From Thermoplasmata archaeon (lineage in GTDB: Archaea > Thermoplasmatota > Thermoplasmata > Thermoplasmatales > Thermoplasmataceae): a stretch of DNA of 64,000 nt. The translations under genes were made by a program, and so were the position numbers. The number at the start of each line of letters is the position of its first letter. Positions within the stretch are counted from its first letter, which is position 1. The stretch covers positions 31,162-95,161 of the forward strand of contig JAKAUW010000080.1 of NCBI GenBank assembly GCA_021817455.1, written 5' to 3'. Shown here in pieces: positions 1-8,757 of the stretch. The notes below the pieces were generated by a model, which saw only the letters and a list, made by a program, of their open reading frames with translations, ran no database searches and was not told the DNA's origin.

Positions 1-768
1 CAGTGCGAGAGCATAACTGCAGCCTTCCCATCAATCGTCTCTTTAGTGCTGACTGCCTCAATTATACCTCTGATTTTTGAAAGCATCCTCCTTGTTTTTC
101 TCACCAATATCCTGCTAAGGCGGCGATATATGTTAGGAAAACGTTCCTCGCTGCTGGATTCGATATATCCTGTGAAAAACGTCAATGCCTTCATAGCTCT
201 GGCATCGGCTACAATCATTGCACTGCCTTTGATTGAAACTGTAGGTGTTTATTACGGTCTCCAGTCAAGCCTTTATTTCTTCGGTTCTCTGGATTTCCTG
301 ATGCTTATTGCTGGAATTTTTGTGGTTTTGCTGGTTGAAAAATCCCGTATGCTTCATTTGAATATGGGTAGCCGGGAAGCCATAATATTTGCACTACTTG
401 TTTCATCATTCACAATGTTTGTCTGGTTTTATCCGCCACTTGCTCTGTACGCTATTAGCTATGGGTCCGCCTTTGCTCTTATGAGCATCACAAGTTTCGC
501 TGGCGGGATAGTTGCAGGACTTGTTTATATTGGTGTTGGGAAAGAGGGAAAAAAGCTCTTTCTCGAATTTCTCGCTATGATGATCACCATGTTTGCCATA
601 GTGGTATTCTACGTTTCCATTCTTACAGGTTATTCCATCTGGAGTTTCTTCGGGTTAACAGAGCAGGTAATATTCAGCATTGCAGTATGGGTCGTCGCCC
701 TCCCCTTTATGTGGTTTGCCACAAATATAGCTCTAAACAGTTCAGTGAGGAAGGAGGCATTATCTTAA
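1..768 (+). CDS. Polytopic membrane protein, 5' end outside window
   Basis: The reading frame is open from base 1, and the residues before the first possible start (GTG at 46) are also hydrophobic, so the gene probably begins upstream of the window. What is visible has about seven hydrophobic stretches separated by short polar loops and a Lys/Arg-rich loop (LLRRRYMLGKR), as in an integral cytoplasmic membrane protein. I recognise no family motif. Its stop TAA shares one base with the ATG of the next membrane protein, so the two are probably co-translated. If translation really starts at GTG 46 the product is 240 aa. Confidence 0.7.
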   Translation, partial: QCESITAAFPSIVSLVLTASIIPLIFESILLVFLTNILLRRRYMLGKRSSLLDSIYPVKNVNAFIALASATIIALPLIETVGVYYGLQSSLYFFGSLDFLMLIAGIFVVLLVEKSRMLHLNMGSREAIIFALLVSSFTMFVWFYPPLALYAISYGSAFALMSITSFAGGIVAGLVYIGVGKEGKKLFLEFLAMMITMFAIVVFYVSILTGYSIWSFFGLTEQVIFSIAVWVVALPFMWFATNIALNSSVRKEALS

Positions 769-1382
769 TGGGCCAGATTTTTGAAAAACTGCTTCCTGCA
801 TTTCTCGAGGTTGCAATTTTTGCCATGTTCTACCTAATTCAGGTGAACGTGTACTTTTTCTATCTCTACATTGGTGCGACTCCATTGGTCTTCCTCTTTG
901 CATCTGTCCATTTCAAGGATGTCAGGGGCGCGATTTACAGGGTGCTACTAAACAATGATCTTGTGATCCTGGCCACAGCCATGTTCTTATGGCTGTTCAT
1001 TTTTGCAGCTACCCACAATGGTCCCATTTACGTGATTGAGACCGCTTATTACCCCGTGTTCCTTGAAGAATTCAATTTCAGGTTCCTTATAATCACTTTC
1101 CTTAGGAGAAAGTACAGCCTCGGGCAGTCCATAGTCATTCAGGGGGTTTTGTATGCGATATTTTATTCCAGTTTCCTGCTTTTCTACCCTACGGGCTACC
1201 CAGGCGCGTTCTTTGAACTATTCATCATTGACAACTTCAGCATGGCAATTGTTTATGGCTTGCTGTACTACCTCAGGAAGAACTTCTACATAGCTGCCAC
1301 GCTTCACTTGAGCCTTTACCTAATTTCGGTTTTCCTGCCAGCATCCCTGGGCTGGTTTCCGCAAATAACTACTCCAGTTTAG
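768..1382 (+). CDS. CPBP (CAAX protease-like) family membrane protein, divergent
   Basis: A 204-aa integral membrane protein. I chose ATG 768, which overlaps the previous stop (TAATG), over an upstream in-frame start that would add 27 polar residues. The segment FLEEFNFRFLI contains the EExxxR signature of CPBP intramembrane proteases, flanked by membrane helices, and a later helix carries a His (TLHLSLYL). The second family motif, normally FxxxH, reads FYSS here, so a metal-ligand or catalytic His appears to be missing and activity is uncertain. It ends convergently with the thioesterase gene, overlapping it by 4 bases. The fold call is moderate; the substrate is unknown. Confidence 0.6.
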   Translation: MGQIFEKLLPAFLEVAIFAMFYLIQVNVYFFYLYIGATPLVFLFASVHFKDVRGAIYRVLLNNDLVILATAMFLWLFIFAATHNGPIYVIETAYYPVFLEEFNFRFLIITFLRRKYSLGQSIVIQGVLYAIFYSSFLLFYPTGYPGAFFELFIIDNFSMAIVYGLLYYLRKNFYIAATLHLSLYLISVFLPASLGWFPQITTPV

Positions 1383-1771
1383 GCTTTCAGTCTTCTGAGT
1401 TCTTCAGGGACCCTCTCAGGTTTCCTGTTCTCGTCAATGGAAACTGCAACGATCTTTCCCACTGCATAAACAAGTGAGCTATCCTGGTTTGTAATTCTGT
1501 GAAGAAAAGTGAAACTGGTGTTCCCTATGGAATCCAGGGAAGTTTCTAGGTAAATCTTTTCATCCATTGTAATAGATTTTTTGAACTCTACTTCAGCTTT
1601 CGCTATAACAAACCTGACATTCCTTGCATCGAAAGAGGGCAGGTATTTCCTGAAATACATGACCCTTCCAAGCTCAAAATATGTAAGGTAAACTGCATTG
1701 TTTACGTGGCCAAGAGTGTCCAGGTCTCCATATCTGACCTGTAATTCAATCCTTAGGGATGAATCAGTCAT
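1379..1771 (-). CDS. Acyl-CoA thioesterase, YbgC/4HBT hotdog family
   Basis: A 130-aa single hotdog domain. The N-terminal segment VRYGDLDTLGHVNNAVYLTYFE is the classic 4-hydroxybenzoyl-CoA thioesterase motif; the Asp in YGDLD and the HVNN turn form the active site of this family. It probably hydrolyses an acyl-CoA thioester in the cytoplasm. The start chosen is ATG 1771, which lies inside the end of the upstream hydrolase-like gene (ATGACTGA overlap of 8 bases). A longer frame exists, but it would run through that gene and add a non-homologous tail. It is the third gene of a coxG/hydrolase/thioesterase operon. The exact acyl substrate cannot be told. Confidence 0.8.
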   Translation of the reverse strand: MTDSSLRIELQVRYGDLDTLGHVNNAVYLTYFELGRVMYFRKYLPSFDARNVRFVIAKAEVEFKKSITMDEKIYLETSLDSIGNTSFTFLHRITNQDSSLVYAVGKIVAVSIDENRKPERVPEELRRLKA

Positions 1772-2333
1772 TTGACATAAATCTCCGAATTGAATTAAAT
1801 GATTGTGTGAATCTCTCATAAATGGGATTGCCATTTATTCCTCTTACATACGCAATAGAAGAGCCAGAGATGAGGTCATGGTACTTTACGGCATCAGGGT
1901 TGTGGTCAAGGTTTCCCGGAGTAGAAGACAGCACCAAGACCTGAACCTCAAAGGCAGCCATTTTTGTTGAGATTGATTCATTATATGCTGGGTTGACAAA
2001 TACGATTTTTACCACTTTCGCAAGGTTCTTGAAATTTTCGATCAGGAATGGTGCGTATCCTCCCATGGAAATTATCATTAATTTTCCTGGAAGCATATTA
2101 AGGGCAGTGAGAACGGGCGAAAAATCCAAATTGGAATTTACCGGATTCTCCTTTCCGGGAACAAGCAAAAGAATCTCACGGCCCAGTTTGTGAAAATTCT
2201 CAAGAAGTTTCAGTTCCTGGTCATTCAGATCTGTGTCACAGAGAATCAATATAGAATATTCAGCCCCAGGTTCGCCAGTGAGATGCAGAAACCTGAAGGG
2301 CCCAGTCTGGTGTTCCTTCTCAATGATCGGCAT
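1764..2333 (-). CDS. Alpha/beta-hydrolase-like protein
   Basis: A 189-aa protein with alternating hydrophobic strands and helices (YSILILCDTDL, EILLLVPG, KLMIISMGGYAPFLIE, VVKIVFVNPAY, VQVLVLSSTPG) typical of a Rossmann-like or alpha/beta-hydrolase core. The SMGG turn after a hydrophobic strand resembles a nucleophile elbow, with Ser as candidate nucleophile. The usual Gly two residues before Ser is absent and no clear late catalytic His is visible, so it may be inactive or a remote relative. It starts 18 bases after the coxG stop and overlaps the thioesterase start. The function is unassigned. Confidence 0.55.
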   Translation of the reverse strand: MPIIEKEHQTGPFRFLHLTGEPGAEYSILILCDTDLNDQELKLLENFHKLGREILLLVPGKENPVNSNLDFSPVLTALNMLPGKLMIISMGGYAPFLIENFKNLAKVVKIVFVNPAYNESISTKMAAFEVQVLVLSSTPGNLDHNPDAVKYHDLISGSSIAYVRGINGNPIYERFTQSFNSIRRFMSND

Positions 2334-2351
2334 ACATTACGACTTTGCAGT

Positions 2352-2789
2352 TCAGGAGGATAGCTTCTTTTCAAGATTGTCAAAGAGTTCCTTGATGATC
2401 TTCTGCGCCTGTCCACCAATAAGCCTCTGGCCCATTGAACCAAGCTTTCCCCCTACCTTCGCGTCAGCTTTCCAGTCCATCTTGGTTTTTCCGTCCGCTT
2501 CTGAGAGGTCCATTATGGCTTCTAGGTCTACTGTGCCCCCAAGACCCTGTCCATTTCCGCTTAGCTTTGCATGCTTGTTGGCTTCCTTTTCAACAACCTT
2601 GAACTTGATGTTGAAGTCACCCTTGATGAAGGCTATGCCAACCCTCACCACAACAGAGTATTCTTCAGGAGAAATTACATTGAGACTTTTGAAGCCTGGA
2701 ATGCAGGAAGATACCTCATTTGGGTCCATAACGGTGTTAAATACTTTTTCACTTGTGGCATTTACTTCAAACGTACCATCAAAATTCAT
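2352..2789 (-). CDS. coxG: CoxG/SRPBCC family protein
   Basis: A 145-aa START/SRPBCC-fold protein: MNFDGTFEV, then PNEVSSCIPGFKSL, GDFNIKFKV and the C-terminal GGTVDLEAIMDLSEADGKTKMDWKADAKVGGKLGSMGQR region typical of CoxG (carbon monoxide dehydrogenase subunit G). ATG 2789 is preferred over an earlier in-frame ATG because GGAGG sits six bases before it. No CO dehydrogenase large, medium or small subunit lies nearby, so the name describes the family rather than a role in CO oxidation. It is the first gene of an operon with a hydrolase-like protein and a thioesterase, which suggests binding of a hydrophobic ligand. Confidence 0.8.
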   Translation of the reverse strand: MNFDGTFEVNATSEKVFNTVMDPNEVSSCIPGFKSLNVISPEEYSVVVRVGIAFIKGDFNIKFKVVEKEANKHAKLSGNGQGLGGTVDLEAIMDLSEADGKTKMDWKADAKVGGKLGSMGQRLIGGQAQKIIKELFDNLEKKLSS

Positions 2790-2875
2790 AGTAATCCTCC
2801 ACTGGGAATCCAAGTGACTCTTAAAAACTATTGTAGTAGGAATTTATCTCGTATGGTAAACAGCAGAGGCAAGAA

Positions 2876-4711
2876 ATGAATCCAAAGCCATCATCATTAG
2901 ACTTCTACGCATTCATACAGAACTATTCTTCTGTCATAACCGGCTCCTTCATAAAGAAAGTGTACCAGATTGAAGAGACCGATTTTCTTTTCCAGCTATA
3001 CAGCTCAACATCCGGAAAGAATTACCTGCTAATCTCACTCAAGAAAGGACTGGTGTTTTATGAAGCAGAGCGACCTGAAGCCGCGACTCCTCTATCTATG
3101 CTACTCAGAAAATCCCTTTCTGAAAGACGCATTGTATCAGTGGAGCAGATCAATTTTGACCGAGTTGTGAAATTTACCCTCCACACTGGCCAGGAACTCA
3201 TCCTAGAGCTGTTCAGGGAAGGGAATTTCATCATTACAAACGAAAGAAAGATAGAGTTTGCTTCCGACCAGCGCGAATGGAAGAACAGGAAAATCCTCAA
3301 GGGGGAGCCATATGTTCCCCCATCCGCCAATAATCCACTGGAAATAGAAGACAACCAGTTTCGTGAAGTTCTGGAACAGAGCAAAGCATCCCTGGTGCAG
3401 ACCCTCGCCACCAGGCTCAATCTTGGAGGGGACATGGCGGAAGAGGTGCTCTTCAGGCTCGGAATTCACAAGGACCTTCCTGCAAAATTGTCCCTGGAAC
3501 ACGTGCAAAAAATAAGAGATGGAATCCGCCAATTGCTTTCTGAAACAGGGAGCTGCAAATCATACTATTACCAGGAACAGGGACTGCTGTCGCCTGTACC
3601 CATGCTACACCTCAGGAACGAGCCTGATATAGAATACGACGATCTAAACAAAGGAATGCTGGATTACCTGCAAAAGCATTATCCCGCAGGCGAGGCCAAG
3701 GACCCTATCACAAGAAGAATAGAGTCCATGGAGAAGAGCATAGAGGAATTTCAGAGGCAGCGTGAACTGAATTTCCAGCGGGGAAATACCATAATGCAGT
3801 CATTAGGACGATTTGACAGCCTAATCAGAAAACTGTCACGGGCCAAGGATACCCAGGATCTTTCCAGAATCAAGGAATTCGATGGATACAACGTTTCATC
3901 CTACAATTCAGCAACTAAGGAAATAGAACTTGAAGAGGGTGGGACCTCCATAATTATTGATATTAACCTTTCCGCGGGGCAGAATGCAAACAACTATTTC
4001 CAGAAATCCAAGGAATTCAAGTCGAAGATAGAGGGCGCCTACAGAGCTATAGAAGAGACCAAGGCCAAGCGTGTATCAGAAAAGAAGGAATCTTCCAGGA
4101 AGAAGAAAAGGGAATGGTTTGAAATTTACCACTGGTTCATATCTTCTGAGGATTTTCTCGTTATATCGGGCAGGGATGCCAAAAGCAATGAGAGAATAGT
4201 GAAGAAGCACCTCAAGGATAAGGACCTATATGTGCACGCAGATGTATATGGGGCTCCAAGCACAATCATAAAGGTCGAGGGAGACAGAGAGCCAACAGAA
4301 CAGACTATCAGGGAGGCATGTGCGTTCGCCATTTCATTCTCCAGGGCTTGGCCAGCCGGCGTATCTTCGGGAGCTGCATACTGGGTGCTCCCTTCCCAGG
4401 TCAGCAAAACACCTGAATCTGGTGAATACGTCTCCACTGGATCATGGATGGTAAGGGGGAAAAGGAACTATCTCTTCGACCTTCCAATGCGGCTGGCTAT
4501 TCTCATTAAGGAATACAAGGGCGAACGGAAAGTCATGTCTTTCCCGGCACTCCAGGATGCCCAGTTGCCTGCAAACACTATAGTCATTGCACCAGGTGAC
4601 GAAAAGAGGAATTCGATTTCACAAAAGATTTCCAAGAAGCTAGGAGTACCAATGGAGGATATAGATCCCATACTTCCGCCAGGAAATTCTTCTGTAATAT
4701 CAGGACTTTAG
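2876..4711 (+). CDS. rqcH: NFACT family ribosome quality-control protein (Rqc2/RqcH/NEMF homologue)
   Basis: A 611-aa protein with the family architecture: an N-terminal NFACT-N domain beginning MNPKPSSLDFYAFIQNY, a middle helical region with charged coiled coil at about 280-320 and 360-410, and the C-terminal NFACT-R domain starting near WFEIYHWFISSEDFLVISG, with DAKSNERIV and DLYVHADVYGAPS. Relatives bind 60S/50S subunits that carry stalled peptidyl-tRNA and direct C-terminal tailing of the nascent chain. The length fits archaeal members. No Ltn1-like ligase or peptidyl-tRNA hydrolase is adjacent. The 3' end overlaps the convergent sugar isomerase gene by 12 bases. Confidence 0.9.
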   Translation: MNPKPSSLDFYAFIQNYSSVITGSFIKKVYQIEETDFLFQLYSSTSGKNYLLISLKKGLVFYEAERPEAATPLSMLLRKSLSERRIVSVEQINFDRVVKFTLHTGQELILELFREGNFIITNERKIEFASDQREWKNRKILKGEPYVPPSANNPLEIEDNQFREVLEQSKASLVQTLATRLNLGGDMAEEVLFRLGIHKDLPAKLSLEHVQKIRDGIRQLLSETGSCKSYYYQEQGLLSPVPMLHLRNEPDIEYDDLNKGMLDYLQKHYPAGEAKDPITRRIESMEKSIEEFQRQRELNFQRGNTIMQSLGRFDSLIRKLSRAKDTQDLSRIKEFDGYNVSSYNSATKEIELEEGGTSIIIDINLSAGQNANNYFQKSKEFKSKIEGAYRAIEETKAKRVSEKKESSRKKKREWFEIYHWFISSEDFLVISGRDAKSNERIVKKHLKDKDLYVHADVYGAPSTIIKVEGDREPTEQTIREACAFAISFSRAWPAGVSSGAAYWVLPSQVSKTPESGEYVSTGSWMVRGKRNYLFDLPMRLAILIKEYKGERKVMSFPALQDAQLPANTIVIAPGDEKRNSISQKISKKLGVPMEDIDPILPPGNSSVISGL

Positions 4712-5626
4712 CCTTTCCTTTAATTCCGTGAGGACAGAAACGTCCTCAGGGTCTATCTTCCTCATTTTTCCCAGGTGGTAAGATATGTAGTCTCCGGCAT
4801 GTATGAAGTAAAACATCCTTTCCAGAGTGCTCTCTCCCCCAGGTTTAATTGTAATGAAATCTGTGGAAGTTATCTCAGAGGTATACCTGACTCTTTTTTC
4901 AATCTGGCCAGTGGAACCTCCAAATACAATGAAGGAGAAAGTATCCTTTCCATAGGTGTGTTTGAAAGGGATCGCATCGTTGTGGTCCAGCTCCGGGAAA
5001 TATGATGAAAAAGCCAGAAGCTTTGAATTCTCATTGAACTGAGTTTTCCAGCGGTAAGCCACCCAACGGAAAGGAGGGTAACCCAGGACATACGGGATGC
5101 TGTTCTTCCCGAATATTTTTGCAGCTGTCCCCTTTTCCAGGGAATTGTCGGTTTCCATTTCCGACAAAATGGCTGAAATCTTCTCATACACTGGCTTATC
5201 CGAAGTTATGAACGAGTTTAGGAAAGGCTTAATGAGGTAACCCAGAGCAGCCCTGGGCTGGTAACCTTTTGGAACCAGCACAGTTTCCTGCCCAAGTTCT
5301 GAAAGTTCTCCACCCGAAGTAATAAGGCGGATCTGGCAGTTGCGTTTTATGGCCTCTTTTGTCGCACTGATCGTTTCCTCAGTGTTTCCCGAATAGCTGA
5401 TTCCAACGAAGAGTGTATCCTTATCAGCGTAAGCGGGGAGTTTATAATCACTCACAACCTGAACTGGAGCCTTGTCGTACAATTCTGAAAATATGCTCCC
5501 TGCAATGCCGGAACCACCCATTCCTGAGATGACAATATTCTTGAACGGACTTAATTTGCCAAAGTCTGCGTTGAACAGAACCTGCCTGCTGAAGTCCTTA
5601 AGCTGGTCCTCAAAATTCATGTACAT
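4700..5626 (-). CDS. Bifunctional phosphoglucose/phosphomannose isomerase
   Basis: A 308-aa SIS-domain protein of the archaeal/crenarchaeal PGI/PMI family, which interconverts glucose-6-P or mannose-6-P with fructose-6-P in the cytoplasm. Visible are the glycine-rich VISGMGGSGIAGS (about residues 32-44), the SIS phosphate-binding SYSGNTEET, and the C-terminal FKHTYGKDTF region with the family His/Lys. About 310 aa is the normal length. Two in-frame ATGs (5626 and 5620) lie about 20-26 bases after an AT-rich TATA-like tract at 5641-5652, so the transcript is probably leaderless and either start is possible. It is convergent with the NFACT gene. Confidence 0.88.
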   Translation of the reverse strand: MYMNFEDQLKDFSRQVLFNADFGKLSPFKNIVISGMGGSGIAGSIFSELYDKAPVQVVSDYKLPAYADKDTLFVGISYSGNTEETISATKEAIKRNCQIRLITSGGELSELGQETVLVPKGYQPRAALGYLIKPFLNSFITSDKPVYEKISAILSEMETDNSLEKGTAAKIFGKNSIPYVLGYPPFRWVAYRWKTQFNENSKLLAFSSYFPELDHNDAIPFKHTYGKDTFSFIVFGGSTGQIEKRVRYTSEITSTDFITIKPGGESTLERMFYFIHAGDYISYHLGKMRKIDPEDVSVLTELKERLKS

Positions 5627-5682
5627 CCATAGGAACTTGATATAATATATTTAACAGTGAAAAGTTGGAAATTAGTGGAAAA

Positions 5683-5775
5683 TTAGAAAGGATTCAGGAC
5701 GATGGAGTAGCCAAAAGCGGCTGTTACTATTGCAGTAACTATGATAACCAGTTTTATCTTACTGTCTGCAGTCAT
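5683..5775 (-). CDS. 30-aa single-helix membrane microprotein
   Basis: A short reading frame of 30 codons: a polar N-terminus (MTADSKIK) followed by a hydrophobic stretch of about 20 residues (LVIIVTAIVTAAFGYSIVL) and the tail NPF. The composition suits one transmembrane helix. An AATAAATATATC element at 5793-5804 lies about 23 bases before ATG 5775, the spacing expected for a leaderless archaeal mRNA, and no other gene occupies this gap. I do not recognise it; it does not show the conserved C-terminus of archaeal Sec61-beta. It could be a small subunit of a membrane complex. Support is the promoter spacing and composition only. Confidence 0.5.
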   Translation of the reverse strand: MTADSKIKLVIIVTAIVTAAFGYSIVLNPF

Positions 5776-5863
5776 TGATATGAAATATTTGTGATATATT
5801 TATTGATTTTCCATAAATATTGAAAACGACCGTTTTAAGATATGGCGCAGCAGTCAGCATTGA

Positions 5864-6751
5864 TCATTTTATAAGATGGGCCAGTAGCATGCCAAAGTAA
5901 TGTTCCACATAATGATAATCAAGAACACTTTTCATTCCGGTGTGGTCCATTATCCCCTTCAGGATGATCATGTTCCAATAACTGTCTGGCTTGGCCTTTT
6001 CTATGAAGGCTCTGTTCAGCTCCAGCAACGGTGTCATGTCTGAGGCAACAACACATTTCTCAATCAGGTCCTCATAAGGTTTGGCTTCCAGAGCAAAACC
6101 ATAAACTCCATCTGGTGCGTGAGTGTGCGCCTGGTCAGCACTTATTACAATTGTGACCTTCTTCTCGTGCCTCTCTGCAATTCCTGCAAGGGCTTTACCG
6201 AAATCCATCAGCCCATCCAGATCCCATATGCGTGGTTGGCCTATGGACACAAGCCGTTTCTTTCTGAAGAAAGTAAGCGGTATCACTGATCCAAAATCTA
6301 GGGGAAACACTGACATTGGGCCGGTGCTGGTCACGAAGGATACTTCCTGGGTTAAAGGTCCAGAGGCTGCAATAGCCGTGGCAAGTATTCTGTCAGTCTC
6401 GTATTTTCTGTTAATCCTTCTTGTCTTCAGGGAAAGCTGCCCGTTGAGGTACTGTGTGTTTATCACTCCAATAGAATTGCTGAGTTTCAAGCCATGGGGG
6501 CTTATAATCACAATAGTATCGGACAAATCTCGTGATGTTACTTTCCTTATTCTTTCAGATAGTTCTATGCTTTCCCTGTTGGGGTGGTCAATTATCTCAT
6601 CGCCGTGGGGGATCACAAAAACATTTTCAAGAGACAATGGCAGATCATAAAAATGACATTTATTAAGAGATTGCTGACAAATAACCTGAAATGATTCTTC
6701 ATTTGGAACCTGCCAGCAGTGTATTTCAGGTTGATTCCCATTAACTCCCAT
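5864..6751 (-). CDS. LigB-type extradiol dioxygenase family protein
   Basis: A 295-aa protein resembling the class III (LigB/MEMO-like) extradiol dioxygenase fold. VFVIPHGDEII near residue 47 carries a candidate metal-binding His, IVIISPHGLKLS the second strand-loop His, and IVISADQAHTHAPDGVYGF the later His cluster. The C-terminal HYFGMLLA is typical of archaeal members. The family includes ring-cleaving dioxygenases and MEMO proteins, so the substrate and even the activity are open. ATG 6751 is the only early methionine; a TATATA element at 6764-6770 is too close to explain a leaderless start by itself. It is divergent from the EF-1A gene. Confidence 0.72.
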   Translation of the reverse strand: MGVNGNQPEIHCWQVPNEESFQVICQQSLNKCHFYDLPLSLENVFVIPHGDEIIDHPNRESIELSERIRKVTSRDLSDTIVIISPHGLKLSNSIGVINTQYLNGQLSLKTRRINRKYETDRILATAIAASGPLTQEVSFVTSTGPMSVFPLDFGSVIPLTFFRKKRLVSIGQPRIWDLDGLMDFGKALAGIAERHEKKVTIVISADQAHTHAPDGVYGFALEAKPYEDLIEKCVVASDMTPLLELNRAFIEKAKPDSYWNMIILKGIMDHTGMKSVLDYHYVEHYFGMLLAHLIK

Positions 6752-6855
6752 CTTGAAAAAGTCTATATATGCTGCAAAGTATTCGGGTAAGGTCTTAAGG
6801 GTCTAAAGAAGATTAAAGCCCTTATATGCAAAAACCGTATCTAGGTAAAAGATTA

Positions 6856-6860
6856 GGTGA
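6856..6860 (+). promoter_or_regulatory. Shine-Dalgarno of EF-1A
   Basis: GGTGA lies six bases before ATG 6867. A TATA-like CTTATATG at 6821-6828 would place the transcript start near 6850, giving a short leader that contains this site, unlike most leaderless first genes in this window. Confidence 0.65.
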
Positions 6861-6866
6861 AAATAA

Positions 6867-8141
6867 ATGGCACAAGCAAAACCACACGTAAACTTGGTAA
6901 CAATCGGTCATGTAGATCATGGAAAGTCCACCCTCGTGGGAAGGCTTCTCTTTGAACATGGTGAGATTCCGGCCCATATTATTGAAGAATACAGGAAGCA
7001 GTCAGAAGAAAAGGGAAAGGCAACGTTCGAGTTCGCCTGGGTAATGGATAAATACAAGGAAGAGAGAGAAAGAGGAGTTACTATCGATCTTTCACACAGG
7101 AAGTTCGAGACAGACAAATACTACTTCACTATTATTGACGCACCGGGCCACAGGGACTTTGTCAAGAACATGATCACCGGAACCAGCCAGGCAGATGCAG
7201 CTATGCTAGTAGTTTCAGCCAGGGAAGGAGAAGGAATCATGGCACAGACAAGAGAGCATGCTTTCTTGGCAAGAACCCTTGGTGTCCAGCAGCTTATTAT
7301 ACTTATAAACAAAATGGACGCAGTCCAGCCCCCTTATAACCAGAAGAGGTATGAGGAAGTAAAGAAGGACGTTGAAAAACTGCTAGCATCCATTGGATAC
7401 AGAAATGTACCTATCATACCAATCAGCGGATACAAGGGAGACAACATCCTGAAGAAATCAGAAAATCTCAAGTGGTTCAACGGACCCACACTCATCGAGG
7501 CCCTTGACAACCTTAAAATTCCCGAGAAGCCGATTGACAAGCCTCTTAGACTTCCGATACAGGATGTCTATTCAATCACGGGAATTGGAACAGTACCTGT
7601 GGGAAGAGTGGAGACTGGCATAATAAAGATCGGAGACAAGGTTGTATTCCAGCCGGCAGACAAGCAGGGTGAAGTCAAGTCAATTGAAATGCACCATGAA
7701 AACATGTCTTCCGCGGAGCCAGGAGACAACATAGGCTTCAACGTTAGGGGAATCGCAAAGAACGACATTAAGAGGGGAGACGTCTGTGGACCTGCCAGCA
7801 ACCCGCCAACAGTGGTGAAATCATTCACAGCCCAGGTAGTTGTCCTGAACCACCCAAGCGTCATCGCAAACGGATACAAACCTGTGTTCCACATTCACAC
7901 AACACAGATAGCCTGCAGATTTGAACACATTATAAAGACTTTGAACCCCAAGGATGGAACGACGCTGAAAGAGAACCCCGACTTCATAAAGACGGGAGAT
8001 ATCGCAATCGTCAAGGTTGTGCCAGACCGCCCATTCGTAATTGAAAAGGTTTCAGACATACCACAGCTTGGAAGGTTTGCCATCAGGGATATGGGCCAAA
8101 CCGTTGCAGCTGGACAGTGTGTTGACGTAGAAGTAAAGTAA
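6867..8141 (+). CDS. tuf: Translation elongation factor EF-1A (aEF-Tu)
   Basis: A 424-aa GTPase that delivers aminoacyl-tRNA to the ribosomal A site. G-motifs are clear: GHVDHGKST (about 14-22), the effector [21 protein letters not shown] and the SGYKGDN region, followed by the two beta-barrel domains ([25 protein letters not shown] and the C-terminal [10 protein letters not shown]). The insertions and length are archaeal/eukaryotic rather than bacterial EF-Tu. It begins with [15 protein letters not shown] after a GGTGA site. S10 follows 12 bases downstream, the usual archaeal pairing of these genes. Confidence 0.97.
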   Translation: MAQAKPHVNLVTIGHVDHGKSTLVGRLLFEHGEIPAHIIEEYRKQSEEKGKATFEFAWVMDKYKEERERGVTIDLSHRKFETDKYYFTIIDAPGHRDFVKNMITGTSQADAAMLVVSAREGEGIMAQTREHAFLARTLGVQQLIILINKMDAVQPPYNQKRYEEVKKDVEKLLASIGYRNVPIIPISGYKGDNILKKSENLKWFNGPTLIEALDNLKIPEKPIDKPLRLPIQDVYSITGIGTVPVGRVETGIIKIGDKVVFQPADKQGEVKSIEMHHENMSSAEPGDNIGFNVRGIAKNDIKRGDVCGPASNPPTVVKSFTAQVVVLNHPSVIANGYKPVFHIHTTQIACRFEHIIKTLNPKDGTTLKENPDFIKTGDIAIVKVVPDRPFVIEKVSDIPQLGRFAIRDMGQTVAAGQCVDVEVK

Positions 8142-8153
8142 AGGTGACTGGAA

Positions 8154-8468
8154 TTGGCGTCATATAAGGCTAGAATTTCCCTTAGTGGAACTGAACACAA
8201 AATAGTCGACGTAGTATGCAATGAAATCAAGGGAATAGCCTCAAGGACCGGGGTAGAAGTGCACGGTCCTGTGCCTCTTCCAACGAAGAGACTGGTGGTC
8301 CCGGTTAGAAAGAGCCCCGATGGAGAAGGTACATCCACCTGGGACCGCTGGGAAATGAGAATCCACAAGAGGCTAATCGACGTTGATGCAGATGAAAGGA
8401 CCCTCAGGCAGTTAATGAGAATACCCATACCTGACGGCGTTCAGATCGAAATTCAAATAAAATCCTAA
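8154..8468 (+). CDS. rps10: Small ribosomal subunit protein uS10
   Basis: A 104-aa protein with the S10 signature: [21 protein letters not shown], then the central loop [42 protein letters not shown] and the C-terminal [14 protein letters not shown]. It binds 16S rRNA in the 30S head. Translation starts at TTG 8154, preceded by AAGGTGA eight bases upstream. No ATG fits, because the protein would lose the conserved first strand. Its position directly behind EF-1A indicates co-transcription. Confidence 0.95.
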   Translation: MASYKARISLSGTEHKIVDVVCNEIKGIASRTGVEVHGPVPLPTKRLVVPVRKSPDGEGTSTWDRWEMRIHKRLIDVDADERTLRQLMRIPIPDGVQIEIQIKS

Positions 8469-8629
8469 TCCCTTCTTTTATATGGGATCACCTAATCTAA
8501 TCATATTGCCTCAAAATCAAGGCATTTAACAATATTTCTGTTCAAACTTTTATGATAGCCTAATACGCAGAACAATCCATCAATTATAATCTAAATAAGT
8601 AGGCTTAAATTGAGCAGAAGAGGATGTAG

Positions 8630-8705
8630 CTTGAATGCATGTTCAAGGTTCTTTATTCCAATGAGTTCCTGCAGATATTTCACAGACTTTCTGGCTCTTG
8701 AACAT
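8630..8705. repeat. Inverted repeats upstream of the EF-2 promoter
   Basis: The 289-base gap before EF-2 holds no gene. It contains CTTGAA (8630-8635), TTCAAG (8642-8647) and again CTTGAACAT (8697-8705). ATGTTCAAG at 8639-8647 and CTTGAACAT at 8697-8705 are perfect 9-base complements. The last copy ends two bases before the TATA-like TTATATAAT (8708-8716), so these could be paired regulator half-sites or alternative hairpins. Confidence 0.4.
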
Positions 8706-8757
8706 TGTTATATAATGCTTTCTAATTACCTTCTGTAAATCTAACAGTTGATGTAGT

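Noticed and set aside
6764..6770. TATATA as leaderless promoter of the LigB-type gene
   Set aside because: The spacing to ATG 6751 is only about 16 bases, too short for the usual TATA-to-start distance.
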